Part shown: one piece after another, positions 1 through 8,256 of the stretch
Position numbering within the stretch: position 1 is the first letter of the stretch
Layout of the letters: the number at the start of each line of letters is the position of its first letter
NCBI RefSeq assembly: GCF_051650185.1
Contig: NZ_JBOFIN010000077.1
Location: 38,309 to 102,308 of the forward strand
DNA: 64,000 nucleotides
Origin: Scandinavium sp051650185
GTDB lineage: Bacteria > Pseudomonadota > Gammaproteobacteria > Enterobacterales > Enterobacteriaceae
Direction of reading: 5' to 3'
The notes under the pieces: generated by a model
What the model was told of the DNA's origin: nothing
Seen by the model: only the letters and a program-made list of their open reading frames with translations
Databases searched by the model: none
Translations under genes and position numbers: made by a program

Positions 1-1254
1 CGCCACCCCCTGGTTGTCATAGATATTGGTGGTCGGATTGTTGGAAGACATGCGCCATGCCGTTTTGTCTTCTTTAATTTGGGCTGCGTATCCGACGTTA
101 ACGCTGTGGCTGACCGGGCCGGTATCGAAGTTGCCACGCAGGCCGCCCATGCCGCTCCAGGCGTCAATGATACGGTTAGTATCCAGACGGCCGACGGTGG
201 CATCGCCGCTTTCATTGATCAGCTTAGGTGCAGAGTAAGTGCCGATTTCGTGAGAGTGCTGCCCGCCAAACGCCGCATAGGTCGTCCAGTTATCGGTCAG
301 ATCGTATTCGGCTTTTGCCATCCCGAATTCACTTTCGATATCGCTGTAGCCCCAGGTCTGGCTGTAGTTTTTACTGCTGTCAGGCACTTCAGGAATGAAA
401 TTCACGCCGCTGATGTTGACGCCCATTTCCCCGCCGTGGAACGTTTTCTTCTGGTAGCCCAAATCCAGCGACGTGCGCAGGCGATCGCCACGGTAATCCA
501 GGCCGAGCGACGCCAGTGTGGTACGGCGTTTGTCAGCATCAACAGCCGTTTCCCCTTCGCGATCGACAAAGTTGAATCGTGCGCCAAACTGGTTGTTGTC
601 ACCGAAGCGACGGCCCAGATCCAGCGTGCCGCCTACCTGAGAATCAGAAGTGTAATCCACGCCAACGCTCGCTGTCGGCGTGTCTTCCGCACGCTTCGGC
701 TCGAGGTTGATCATCCCGCCGACACCGGTGCTCGCCGCGCCGTTTAGCAGGCCGTTTGCGCCTTTGAAAATCTCGACGCGCTCAAGCATTTGGGTGTCCA
801 TCACCTGACGCGGCACCACGCCCGCCAGGCCGCCCATCGTAATGTCGTCGCCATCGAGTTCGAAGCCACGGATTTTATAGGTCTCCGCGAAGTTGCCGTA
901 ACCCTGCACCGGCTGCACGCTGGCATCGTTGCGCACGACATCAGCGATGGTTTTTGCCTGCTGATCCTTCACCAGTTTTGAGGTGTAGCCGACAACGTTA
1001 AACGGCACGTCCATTGCGTTTTGTTCGCCGAGCATCCCCAGACGCCCACCGTGGGCCACCTGCCCGTCGAGGAACGCCGGCACCAGATCGTTGCCACCGG
1101 GTATGAAATCATTCCCTTCGGTCGCCTGAACCACCATGGTTTCTTCGCTGGCTGTTTTTTGCTGAGTGTCTGCCGCCAGGGCAGAGTGAGAAACCGCGCC
1201 GATGGCGAGTGCCAGCAGCGTTTTACGAAACGCAGTTGTGTTGGAGTTATGCAT
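1..1254 (-). CDS. TonB-dependent siderophore-type receptor, N-terminal part (cut by window edge)
   Basis: Outer-membrane gated porin that would import an iron chelate using TonB energy. The 418 visible codons start with a signal peptide (residues 1-27, ending SHSALA), followed by a TonB-box-like stretch ETMVV at 38-42. A plug domain follows, with the typical run TSKLVKDQQAKTIADVV and the motif RGFELDGD, then the first barrel strands. The protein runs off the left edge, so the substrate cannot be assigned. It lies 58 bp downstream of the YncE-like lipoprotein gene on the same strand and should share its Fur-type promoter, although a GC-rich hairpin sits between the two genes. E. coli has a comparable yncD/yncE pair, but there the genes are arranged differently. 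The family call is secure; the specific receptor name is not. Confidence 0.93.
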   Translation of the reverse strand, partial: MHNSNTTAFRKTLLALAIGAVSHSALAADTQQKTASEETMVVQATEGNDFIPGGNDLVPAFLDGQVAHGGRLGMLGEQNAMDVPFNVVGYTSKLVKDQQAKTIADVVRNDASVQPVQGYGNFAETYKIRGFELDGDDITMGGLAGVVPRQVMDTQMLERVEIFKGANGLLNGAASTGVGGMINLEPKRAEDTPTASVGVDYTSDSQVGGTLDLGRRFGDNNQFGARFNFVDREGETAVDADKRRTTLASLGLDYRGDRLRTSLDLGYQKKTFHGGEMGVNISGVNFIPEVPDSSKNYSQTWGYSDIESEFGMAKAEYDLTDNWTTYAAFGGQHSHEIGTYSAPKLINESGDATVGRLDTNRIIDAWSGMGGLRGNFDTGPVSHSVNVGYAAQIKEDKTAWRMSSNNPTTNIYDNQGVA

Positions 1255-1280
1255 GATTTGTTTTTAACGAGGCTAAGTGA

Positions 1281-1304
1281 AACAAAATGGCCCGTTGCCG
1301 GGCC
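1281..1304 (-). terminator. Intergenic hairpin with T-rich tail between lipoprotein and receptor genes
   Basis: A perfect 6-bp GC stem (GGCCCG at 1289-1294, CGGGCC at 1299-1304, 4-nt loop) is followed in the minus direction by ATTTTGTTTC. It lies between two co-directional genes, so it may be a partial terminator or attenuator that lowers receptor expression relative to the lipoprotein, or a processing hairpin. Confidence 0.4.
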
Positions 1305-1312
1305 GGACTTTT

Positions 1313-2383
1313 TTAGTGGTTCAGCGCAATGCGCACGACGTGGTCGGGCCCATCGGTGGAATGATCTTTGTTGAAGGCTTGTTTGACGGTGACGTACAGC
1401 GTCTGTCCGTCAGCGGAAAGCAGAAGGCTGTTGGGATTCGGTTTGAGATCCCAGCTCTTTTTCACCGCATAGCTTGTGGCATCGAGGCTCAGCACCTTGC
1501 CTGTTTCACGCTGGGAAACGTAAATCTCGTGGAGCTTCGGGTTGAAAATCACGCCCAGCGAGTCGCCGATGTTCAGGTCTTTCACTACTTTTCCGCTGTG
1601 AATATCCAGCACCAGCGTGGTTTTGGCCTGCGAGTTATCGGTCACAAACAGACGTCCCGTTTCACTGTCTTCCGCCATATTCAGCAGCAGAGCAGGCTTA
1701 TCGCCGAGCGGCTTCCAGCGCTGTTCGATGCGGTTATTGCGCGGGTTGATCACCAGAATTTCACCGCCGCCGTTCGCGGCATACAGACGCCCGGTGTTAT
1801 CGGAGTAATGCAGGCCGGTCATCCACTTCCCGGTGTTTTTAATGCGGGTCTTCAGCTTCAGCGTTTTGGCATCCACCACCCAAATCACCGCTGGATCAGC
1901 AACGGCACCGACATACAGCGTGTCGTTGTGCAGCAGGATTTGGCGTGCGCCATACGGCAGGCCTTTTTCGTTACGTTCCGGGAACAGCAGGCGAGCTTTG
2001 ACTTTGCCATCGGCGGTGTTGATGGCGCTGATGCCACCGTCGAGAGAGTTGGTGACGTACACCGTTTTGCCATCGGCTGACATCGCCATGGCGAAGTTTT
2101 TCAGATCGGTATGGCTGGCGCCCGTGGTTTTCAGGGTAGCCGGATCGAGTTTGTATACCACCCCACCCTGCACATCTTTAAATCCTTCGGCGCTGGCGAC
2201 GTACAGCGCATCGCCCGCCGGGCTTAAGGCCATCTCATACAGGCCATCGGCCAGATTGCGGGTCACGATATCGGTGGCGGCTGGCACAACGGGTTGTGGC
2301 GCTTGTTTTGCCGTCGGCGTGCTCTGCGCAGCACAGCCAACCAGCGCGAACGCTACGGCGAACGCGGTGAGTGTACGTTTCAT
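1313..2383 (-). CDS. YncE-family beta-propeller lipoprotein, iron-regulated
   Basis: A 356-residue protein related to E. coli YncE, a Fur-controlled seven-bladed beta-propeller of unknown function that lies next to a TonB receptor gene. Blade repeats of the YVTN type are visible (for example SADGKTVYVTNSLDGG and SADGQTLYVTVKQ). Unlike E. coli YncE, which is periplasmic with an ordinary signal peptide, this protein has a lipobox (LVGC, Cys17) and should be lipid-anchored. Residue +2 is Ala, which favours the outer membrane. The start at 2383 is chosen because AGGGA lies 8 nt upstream and because it places the lipobox correctly; nine extra in-frame codons upstream are unlikely to be translated. 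Promoter-proximal gene of an operon with the downstream TonB receptor. Confidence 0.88.
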   Translation of the reverse strand: MKRTLTAFAVAFALVGCAAQSTPTAKQAPQPVVPAATDIVTRNLADGLYEMALSPAGDALYVASAEGFKDVQGGVVYKLDPATLKTTGASHTDLKNFAMAMSADGKTVYVTNSLDGGISAINTADGKVKARLLFPERNEKGLPYGARQILLHNDTLYVGAVADPAVIWVVDAKTLKLKTRIKNTGKWMTGLHYSDNTGRLYAANGGGEILVINPRNNRIEQRWKPLGDKPALLLNMAEDSETGRLFVTDNSQAKTTLVLDIHSGKVVKDLNIGDSLGVIFNPKLHEIYVSQRETGKVLSLDATSYAVKKSWDLKPNPNSLLLSADGQTLYVTVKQAFNKDHSTDGPDHVVRIALNH

Positions 2384-2414
2384 CAAAAGTTCCCTGCCAA
2401 AATCAAACAAAAAA

Positions 2415-2439
2415 GAGAATGAGAACTATACGCATTATC
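2415..2439 (-). promoter_or_regulatory. Probable overlapping Fur boxes
   Basis: Read on the minus strand, GATAATGCGTATAGTTCTC matches the 19-bp Fur consensus at 13 positions. A second register shifted by 6 bp matches at 11, the usual overlapping arrangement. The site ends about 30 bp upstream of the lipoprotein start codon, as expected for iron repression of this lipoprotein-receptor operon. Confidence 0.65.
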
Positions 2440-2496
2440 TTTATTTCTTCAAGCGGAAAGCGCAGAGAGAGACAGTAAGAGGGGGGAAGCTAAGAT

Positions 2497-2525
2497 AAAA
2501 AAAGAGAGCGCCTTACGACACTCTC
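2497..2525 (-). terminator. Rho-independent terminator of the FadL-like gene
   Basis: On the minus strand GAGAGTG pairs with CGCTCTC (one G-U pair, 8-nt loop) and is followed by seven Ts. It lies 25 bp beyond the stop codon of the FadL-like gene. Confidence 0.75.
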
Positions 2526-2549
2526 CGCTTGTTTCAGACCGGCCTGAAC

Positions 2550-3725
2550 TCAGAACTGGTAGCTGTAGTTCACGCTAGCAAACCACAGGTAAGGATGGTC
2601 ATAGCTGCCTGCGGCGATGGCCGGAGTCTGGACTTTTGAAGACTGCATATGCAGATATTCCACCGCGAAGCCAACGTTGCTGGCGGGCGTAATTTGATAC
2701 TGCGCACCCGTCGCGAAACGCCATTCGTCGCCGGTAGGCAAACTCAATGAGACATCACTCTGATCGCGATACGGGGTGCTGTCAAACGCAACTCCTGCGT
2801 TCAAACGCCAGTCTTCCGTCGGACGATACTGCACGCCCACCGCCGTATGCCAGGTGTCCTTCATGCGATTGGTATTGTTGACCTGCTGGCCATTAACACG
2901 GATTTCTGGCGCACCAAACTGACTCCAGTCCTGCCAACCCAGATCCCCCATCACCGACCACTGTTTGTCGATATCGTGCACCAGGCTAAACATCAACTGC
3001 TGTGGGGCATTTACCTGTGCGGAAATAGGTAAGCGATAGTCGCCCTGCGGCAGTCGCGCTGTCGCATTGACGTTAAAATCGTACTTCGTTTCACTGTTCC
3101 AGGTGATGCCTGCGCGAGTCTGGTCAGTCAGATCCATCAGCAGCCCGAGACGATAGCTCGCTTCCCAGTCGTGATCCTTATCTTTTTCGTCATTGCCATT
3201 CACGTTACGCGTCAGACTCAAAAACCCGTAGTTAGCATTGACGGACGCGCCCACAGACACGCGATCGCTGAGTTTATACGCCAGTGAAGGACTGATGGTC
3301 AGCGCCGCAACGGTGGCTTTTTTCAGCACCCGATCGCCTGACCAGTCACCGAAATCCAGCCCCAGACCGAAATTGCCGTACAACCCAATCCCGGCATATA
3401 AATTGTCATTAATCTTCTGGCTGTAGAATCCGCTGGCATTTGGCGTGACGTTTAATACATTACCGGGGCTTTGCTGAGCGTCGTTATCCAGCTGGTAATT
3501 GATATCACCACCCAGCGCCTGAAGTCCGCCCGTAAACATGTGATCGGGTAAACGCGTCATGCCCGCCGGGTTGGTCGCAATTGTCGAGGCGTCCTGCGCT
3601 CGGGCAGCCTGCCCGGCTCCCGCCAGTGCGGTATCTTCCGTACCAATTTCGTAAAAATAGAGTGCGCTGGCGTTCGCCACAGAGGAGAAAATAAGACCAG
3701 AGCACACGAGGGCGATTTTTTTCAT
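2550..3725 (-). CDS. FadL/OmpP1-family outer-membrane transport protein
   Basis: A 391-residue outer-membrane beta-barrel of the OmpP1/FadL/TodX family, which lets long-chain fatty acids or other hydrophobic compounds cross the outer membrane. Visible features are a signal peptide (residues 1-20, ending ANASA), the family's N-terminal hatch sequence (GQAARAQDASTIATNPAGMT, where NPAGM is diagnostic), many alternating aromatic strands and a terminal Phe (YSYQF) for Bam recognition. It is shorter than E. coli FadL (about 446 residues), so it is a paralogue rather than FadL. The start at 3725 follows AGGTGG by 5 nt; 26 in-frame upstream codons were dropped. It has its own terminator and lies 181 bp after the DUF4056 gene, so it may have its own promoter or be the last gene of the MscS operon. 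Substrate unknown. Confidence 0.9.
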   Translation of the reverse strand: MKKIALVCSGLIFSSVANASALYFYEIGTEDTALAGAGQAARAQDASTIATNPAGMTRLPDHMFTGGLQALGGDINYQLDNDAQQSPGNVLNVTPNASGFYSQKINDNLYAGIGLYGNFGLGLDFGDWSGDRVLKKATVAALTISPSLAYKLSDRVSVGASVNANYGFLSLTRNVNGNDEKDKDHDWEASYRLGLLMDLTDQTRAGITWNSETKYDFNVNATARLPQGDYRLPISAQVNAPQQLMFSLVHDIDKQWSVMGDLGWQDWSQFGAPEIRVNGQQVNNTNRMKDTWHTAVGVQYRPTEDWRLNAGVAFDSTPYRDQSDVSLSLPTGDEWRFATGAQYQITPASNVGFAVEYLHMQSSKVQTPAIAAGSYDHPYLWFASVNYSYQF

Positions 3726-3820
3726 TTGCCACCTGCCGAAAATGAGCGAATTCATCATTGTTATGTGTAAAAGAAGCATAGTTACTCGCCTTGAAATTGC
3801 CATTCAAATCAACGCGAATA

Positions 3821-3839
3821 CCCCTCTATTTTAAAGGGG
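3821..3839. repeat. Short inverted repeat in the FadL-like / DUF4056 spacer
   Basis: CCCCT and AGGGG arms flank an AT core, with one mismatch in an otherwise paired stem. No T-run follows on either strand, so this is not a convincing terminator. It could be an operator for the FadL-like gene, whose start lies about 95 bp away. Confidence 0.3.
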
Positions 3840-3906
3840 CGAAATGATAACAAAGAGATGCTTATTTATTCAGCTACAGTGTTGTTTATTATTAAACCCA
3901 GCCCAC

Positions 3907-5013
3907 TTATTTTTGCATGCGATCCAGTTGCGTTTTGTCGGCCGCTTCTGCTTTATTTGCCAGCCCCTGAAACTCATCGGGAGAATAATAATCAGCGGGC
4001 GCTGGCAAGCGTTCCATATCGCGCCCTTTGTGAATTTGCAGTTCACCCAGAGTAGAAAGTCGGTACCGCACAACCGTATCCGGCATCATTAAATGGAACG
4101 GTTCGGCTTTTTCAAACGGCACCGGGGTTGGCACACGGCTGTCGCTCAAAGAATAATTGCGTTTCAGCACCAGAAATTTATCCGGCACTCTGCGTTTGCT
4201 GTTCCACCAGTCGCCGTCAATTTCGCGGAATTTCTTTTCAGTCTCTTCTCGCGTGGCAACATCAAGCCCGACAAGGGCTTTGTGTAATTCGGCATCCATG
4301 GCTTTGTTATAATCCTCAACCGACCCGGCATGGCCTTGCAGAATGACGTTAATCGCAAGCCTGGCACCGAGCAAGTTCGAATAAAGATCTTCGGGCGAAA
4401 ACGCCGATATTTCCTCTGAGAATCCTGGCACCGACTGAAAACCATACCATTGCGCAATCTCGTGCCACTGCGCTAATTCGAAGCCGATTTTCCCTGCGAG
4501 CCAGGCGGCGAGCGTATAGCGCTGAGTCATGCCCGCAGGCGGCGTGAAGGCATTCAGCTGAATACGGCGCAGCCCTAACTCTTCGCTGTAGAACAGCCGC
4601 CATTGCTGCCCCAGTTTGGGGTAGATTTCAGAGAATAAATAGAAGGTGTTATCGGCCGTGTCGCGCACATGGGCAATATCAATAAAGCCCCCGCGATGGG
4701 TATAGATGAGGCCGCTTTTCTCATCGCTGAGCCCAACAAGGTTTTTCACGGCCCCCAGCGCGCTGTCGTTGTAATGATGATGCCCCAGGCCATCCAGCGT
4801 CAGCACGTTGCCAATCTGATATACCGGGATCGGCACTCCTACAGCACGTACGTTGAGATCGTAACCAAAGGCACAGCAAGGGCGCAGCGATTCAGGCGCA
4901 GAAAGTTTTTGCACAACCGGCGAAACGCGATGTGCGTGTTCTATCGGCAGCAAGGTTTCTGCCGCCATCGCTGCACTGCTTAACATCATCAGACTCAGCC
5001 ACCACCCTCGCAT
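3907..5013 (-). CDS. DUF4056-family exported protein
   Basis: A 368-residue exported protein that I place in the DUF4056 family, which has no established function. A signal peptide covers residues 1-17 (ending SAAMA). Conserved-looking polar clusters could form a catalytic or metal site: LRPCCAFGYDL near the N-terminus, TLDGLGHHHYND, and THRGGFIDIAHVRDTAD with two His and three Asp/Arg. The middle is rich in aromatic residues and the C-terminal 40 residues are charged. The ATG at 5013 overlaps the TGA of the upstream barrel gene by one base and has GGAGG 7 nt upstream; a TTG one codon earlier is possible but less likely. Last gene of the tightly coupled MscS/barrel operon, so it probably acts in the periplasm with those barrels. 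Confidence 0.8.
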   Translation of the reverse strand: MRGWWLSLMMLSSAAMAAETLLPIEHAHRVSPVVQKLSAPESLRPCCAFGYDLNVRAVGVPIPVYQIGNVLTLDGLGHHHYNDSALGAVKNLVGLSDEKSGLIYTHRGGFIDIAHVRDTADNTFYLFSEIYPKLGQQWRLFYSEELGLRRIQLNAFTPPAGMTQRYTLAAWLAGKIGFELAQWHEIAQWYGFQSVPGFSEEISAFSPEDLYSNLLGARLAINVILQGHAGSVEDYNKAMDAELHKALVGLDVATREETEKKFREIDGDWWNSKRRVPDKFLVLKRNYSLSDSRVPTPVPFEKAEPFHLMMPDTVVRYRLSTLGELQIHKGRDMERLPAPADYYSPDEFQGLANKAEAADKTQLDRMQK

Positions 5014-6143
5014 CAAAACGCCTCCGCAACCTGAAAATAAAAACCGGCGCTCTCGCGACCAAACCCTAAATCGAGCCGGATGTTCATCGACGGCTTCACT
5101 TCGAAACGATACCCGACACCCACCGTGGGCAGTAGCGGGTGTTCACCTAAATCTGCCGGAGAACTGCCCAGCGCCCCCACCCCTGCCCACAGCACATAGC
5201 CGTGTCGCCAGTTTAGCTTTTGACGGTACTCCACCTGGCCGCTGACCACGTCATTATCGCGGTAGCGCCCCTGGTAATAACCACGAAGGCGGCTGTCATC
5301 GCCTGCCTGCGAAAGCCTGTCCCACGGCACATCACCGTGAGTAAAGCGCCCCCATAAATCGAACGCCAGCACGCGTTTATCATCTATCGGATGATAGTAA
5401 TTGTATTGCAGCTGCGTGGCGGTGAAATGGGTATCCGACCCCAGCGCCGGGTCGAAATAGCTGTATTCAATGCTGATAAATTGCCCGCGCTGCGGCCGGG
5501 TAATCACATCGCGGGAATCGTAGTTCAGGCTGATTGTCGCGCCAGAACTGACAGGCGTCGTGGAGTCAGCATATTGCGAGAATTTATCGTTCGGCTGCCG
5601 GTCTTCCACATTGGCGTTCATCGCGGAGAAGTCCCAGCCCGCACCGAGATATAAATTGGGCGCCAGCTGTCGCATCAGCTGCGGATGCACCTGAATGGAA
5701 TTGTTGTCGTATTTTTGCGAGCTGCCCTGTGCCGCGTCGTAGCCCACGCCCCAGAATTTGGTTGGCACTCTCGCCACACCGCCATCCACAAACAGCCGCC
5801 AGCGATCGTCGGTAAAAAAGGTGTAATTGTGTAACCCCAATCCCAGCGCGCCGCTGGTGCTGACAAAGCCGGTAAAAGAGAGGGATGAGTTTTGCGTGGT
5901 TTTATCGTTCGAATCAACACGGTAAATCCCGGCCACCGCCGTCCCTAACCCAAGGCGAAGCTCCGGGGTGTAAAACGGCCCCGGCAGCACGCTCCAGTCA
6001 ATGCCTTTGCCAGGATCGTACTGATTGTCTGCGCCCAGTTTTCCCAGAAAGTCATCAATGGTTTTTTCATCCAGCGCTGCAAGCGTTAAGGGCGTCCAGC
6101 TCACGCTCATAACGCCCAACGTTGCCATCATCCATTTTTTCAT
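5013..6143 (-). CDS. BamA/TamA-type outer-membrane barrel protein without POTRA domains (1)
   Basis: A 376-residue protein with a signal peptide (residues 1-22, ending LTLAA) and a surface-antigen/D15-type 16-strand barrel similar to the C-terminal domain of BamA, TamA and FhaC. The lid-loop signature RLRGY (about residue 285), the family's (V/I/L)RGF/Y motif, is present. The end VGYRFEVKPSMNIRLDLGFG...VAEAF carries the last strands and a terminal Phe. There is no room for POTRA repeats before the barrel, so it is not a classic Omp85 assembly factor; small single-barrel members of this family are of unknown function. It starts one base into the stop codon of the upstream barrel gene, which implies translational coupling. 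Confidence 0.87.
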   Translation of the reverse strand: MKKWMMATLGVMSVSWTPLTLAALDEKTIDDFLGKLGADNQYDPGKGIDWSVLPGPFYTPELRLGLGTAVAGIYRVDSNDKTTQNSSLSFTGFVSTSGALGLGLHNYTFFTDDRWRLFVDGGVARVPTKFWGVGYDAAQGSSQKYDNNSIQVHPQLMRQLAPNLYLGAGWDFSAMNANVEDRQPNDKFSQYADSTTPVSSGATISLNYDSRDVITRPQRGQFISIEYSYFDPALGSDTHFTATQLQYNYYHPIDDKRVLAFDLWGRFTHGDVPWDRLSQAGDDSRLRGYYQGRYRDNDVVSGQVEYRQKLNWRHGYVLWAGVGALGSSPADLGEHPLLPTVGVGYRFEVKPSMNIRLDLGFGRESAGFYFQVAEAF

Positions 6144-7102
6144 CAGAATCGGTATTCACCCGCGAGAAAGAAGCTGTTGCGGTCGTTAAAGCCAAATTCA
6201 GTCAACACGTTGAAGTTTTGGGTAATTTCATACTGCGCGCCCACCAGCATATTCCACGGCGAAGTGAGGTGCTGTTTAACATCAAAGCGCCCATTCTCCA
6301 CCACGTTATCCAGTGCGGAAGGCAGGTTGAGATCGGACAAATTGCCTTTAAATTCCTGCTCAACGTCCTGGTACATGGCGCCAATCCAGATGCCCAGATG
6401 CGAAGGCCCGGAAATCCCCTGGAACTCAAAGCGATATCCCACGCGTGGCGACACGGTGAGGGCTGAAATTTTGCCGTCAAGAATGTCGAAACTGGTCTGC
6501 GTGTAGTTGGTATCAATCAGCCCAAACCAGTTCTGATAGCCTCCTGCCAGCGTCACACCCGTGCCGTAAGTGGTGCCTTCGAAGTTGAGGGTGAAATTCA
6601 AATCCTGCAAAGCGCCGCTTTCATATCCGGCATGAACCGCCTGAGCAATCAGGCGATTAGGATCAAGGCGGCCGTACTGCGACGGATCGGCATTGACCGA
6701 GATCTGCGACACCGACGATCCCTTGGTATGACCGACGATCCCATAGACGTTCAGGAACGGAAACACCCACATGTCCAGGCGCAGGTTCTCGGTTTTGCTT
6801 TTTTCACGGGTATCGCCCACGCCAATCATGAACATGTCGTCCGGAATAGGCCTGCCGCCAACCTGAAGCCCGCTCAGCGCGATGCTCTCGACGTTCACGT
6901 CCTGACGCATATTCATGTAGCTCAGGTTGACGCCAAATGGCAGCGGGATGGAATACCCACGCGCGCGCGCTTCATCACCCCAGATGGGGAACATACTGTC
7001 GCTTGAGGTTGTGTCGTCTGCCGCACTGCTCGTGGTCGTCGCAGCGCTCGCCGCTCCGGAGAGCAGCACCAGCGAGACCAGAATTCGGTTCCATTTCATC
7101 AT
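6143..7102 (-). CDS. Outer-membrane beta-barrel protein of unknown family
   Basis: A 319-residue protein with a signal peptide (residues 1-20, ending GAASAA), a Thr/Ser/Asp-rich linker and then repeated amphipathic strands of about ten residues with aromatic girdles (LGIWIGAMYQDV, NFNVLTEFGFND). It ends in FFLAGEYRF, a typical C-terminal barrel signature. I do not recognise a named family. It is the middle gene of the operon: 26 bp after the upstream barrel gene, and its stop overlaps the next start by one base. ATGATG at 7102/7099 gives two possible starts three bases apart. Its neighbours suggest an envelope role coupled to the two BamA-like barrels and the MscS-type channel. Confidence 0.8.
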   Translation of the reverse strand: MMKWNRILVSLVLLSGAASAATTTSSAADDTTSSDSMFPIWGDEARARGYSIPLPFGVNLSYMNMRQDVNVESIALSGLQVGGRPIPDDMFMIGVGDTREKSKTENLRLDMWVFPFLNVYGIVGHTKGSSVSQISVNADPSQYGRLDPNRLIAQAVHAGYESGALQDLNFTLNFEGTTYGTGVTLAGGYQNWFGLIDTNYTQTSFDILDGKISALTVSPRVGYRFEFQGISGPSHLGIWIGAMYQDVEQEFKGNLSDLNLPSALDNVVENGRFDVKQHLTSPWNMLVGAQYEITQNFNVLTEFGFNDRNSFFLAGEYRF

Positions 7103-7128
7103 CGTTTCTCGTCAGGTCGTCGCCCCGG

Positions 7129-8256
7129 TCACAGCCCGGAACCGACATTAAAATAGACCGCCTGCTCATGGTCACTGAAAGCGACGTCTACTCCCGTATG
7201 CAGCCCGTACTCCCGGGCAATCAAATAGCGAAACCCTGTGCCCCAGGCGACCTGGGTCTCATCAAACAGATGGCTGGCCTCGTCGCTGGCGCTGCCTGCA
7301 CCGACAAAGCCAAGCAGCACCCAGCGCGGCGTGACATTCCAGGCCAGCTGGGTTTGCAACGTGCCGACATAATCGCCCTGATAGCGATAACGCGAGATGC
7401 CGCGCAAATCGATAAACGGTCGCGCCATCGGCGGGAGATGCGCATCGCTGTGGGTGAGCGACTGATAGTTTCCGGCAAGGGACAGCGTCAGGGTTGAGCT
7501 GAGCGGCATGAAATACTTCCCGTCAAGCTCGAGCTGGTTATAACGATAGTCGCCCCCCAAAAAACTGCTGTAAAAACGGTACTCTCCGCTCAGTGAAAGC
7601 CCGTCGCTTGGCCAAAACAGATTATTGGTGGTGTCATACTCTGCCACCAGCCCTACCGCCGACGAGGTGCTGTTATCACCCAGCACGCGTTTCCAGACTT
7701 TATTAATAACGGGGTTGTTGTCGGCCGACACGTCCAGGTTTATCCAGACCTGACTCACGCCGACAAACACCGGGGAATCCCCCACGCGAAACTGCAACTT
7801 TTGCATTCCGCCATAGCCTTTGGAGGTGGTGTTGATCGCCTTATCGTGGCCAAACCCCGCCACATCACCCGAATAAATATCGATGTTGACGTTGGCGTAG
7901 CCTGCGCCGCCCAGCCAGCGAATGCGGTCGTTATTCCATGTATGGCGATGCCCGCCGCCGACAAACCAGGTGCCGTTTTGCGTGCCGCCGCCGCCAAAGG
8001 CGCTGAAGGCAGGCGGAATGTACCGCCCTCCTTGCTGCGTCCCTTTGCCATGCAAAAACAACCCGAACAGGCCGCCGCCGTAACCGACCGCGGGCTCGGT
8101 AATGATCATCGGTACGGGAAGAAATCCGTACGGGTTATCCCGCAGGTAAGCGCTCATATCGAGCATCCCATCTTCGGGGTCGAACAGGCTCGCCGCCGGG
8201 CTTGTGCTGGCGTACAACAGCAGCATCAGCAGCCATCCCAGCCGGGGTAGTCTCAT
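7129..8256 (-). CDS. BamA/TamA-type outer-membrane barrel protein without POTRA domains (2)
   Basis: A 375-residue second D15-like barrel in the same operon. It has a signal peptide (residues 1-22, ending TSPAA) and a Gly-rich first part (GYGGGLFGLFL, FGGGGTQNGTWF). The lid-loop-like motif ISRYRYQGDY (about residue 290) is a relaxed version of the RGF/Y signature, and the protein ends in YFNVGSGL. It resembles the other POTRA-less barrel in size and layout but is not a close copy. The ATG overlaps the stop of the MscS-type gene by 4 bp (ATGA), so the two should be translationally coupled. Family members are usually annotated only as BamA/TamA-family outer-membrane proteins. Confidence 0.87.
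   Translation of the reverse strand: MRLPRLGWLLMLLLYASTSPAASLFDPEDGMLDMSAYLRDNPYGFLPVPMIITEPAVGYGGGLFGLFLHGKGTQQGGRYIPPAFSAFGGGGTQNGTWFVGGGHRHTWNNDRIRWLGGAGYANVNIDIYSGDVAGFGHDKAINTTSKGYGGMQKLQFRVGDSPVFVGVSQVWINLDVSADNNPVINKVWKRVLGDNSTSSAVGLVAEYDTTNNLFWPSDGLSLSGEYRFYSSFLGGDYRYNQLELDGKYFMPLSSTLTLSLAGNYQSLTHSDAHLPPMARPFIDLRGISRYRYQGDYVGTLQTQLAWNVTPRWVLLGFVGAGSASDEASHLFDETQVAWGTGFRYLIAREYGLHTGVDVAFSDHEQAVYFNVGSGL

Noticed and set aside
1277..2080. 267-codon open frame on the plus strand
   Set aside because: Antisense to the YncE-like gene; the sense strand has the lipobox, propeller repeats and Fur site.
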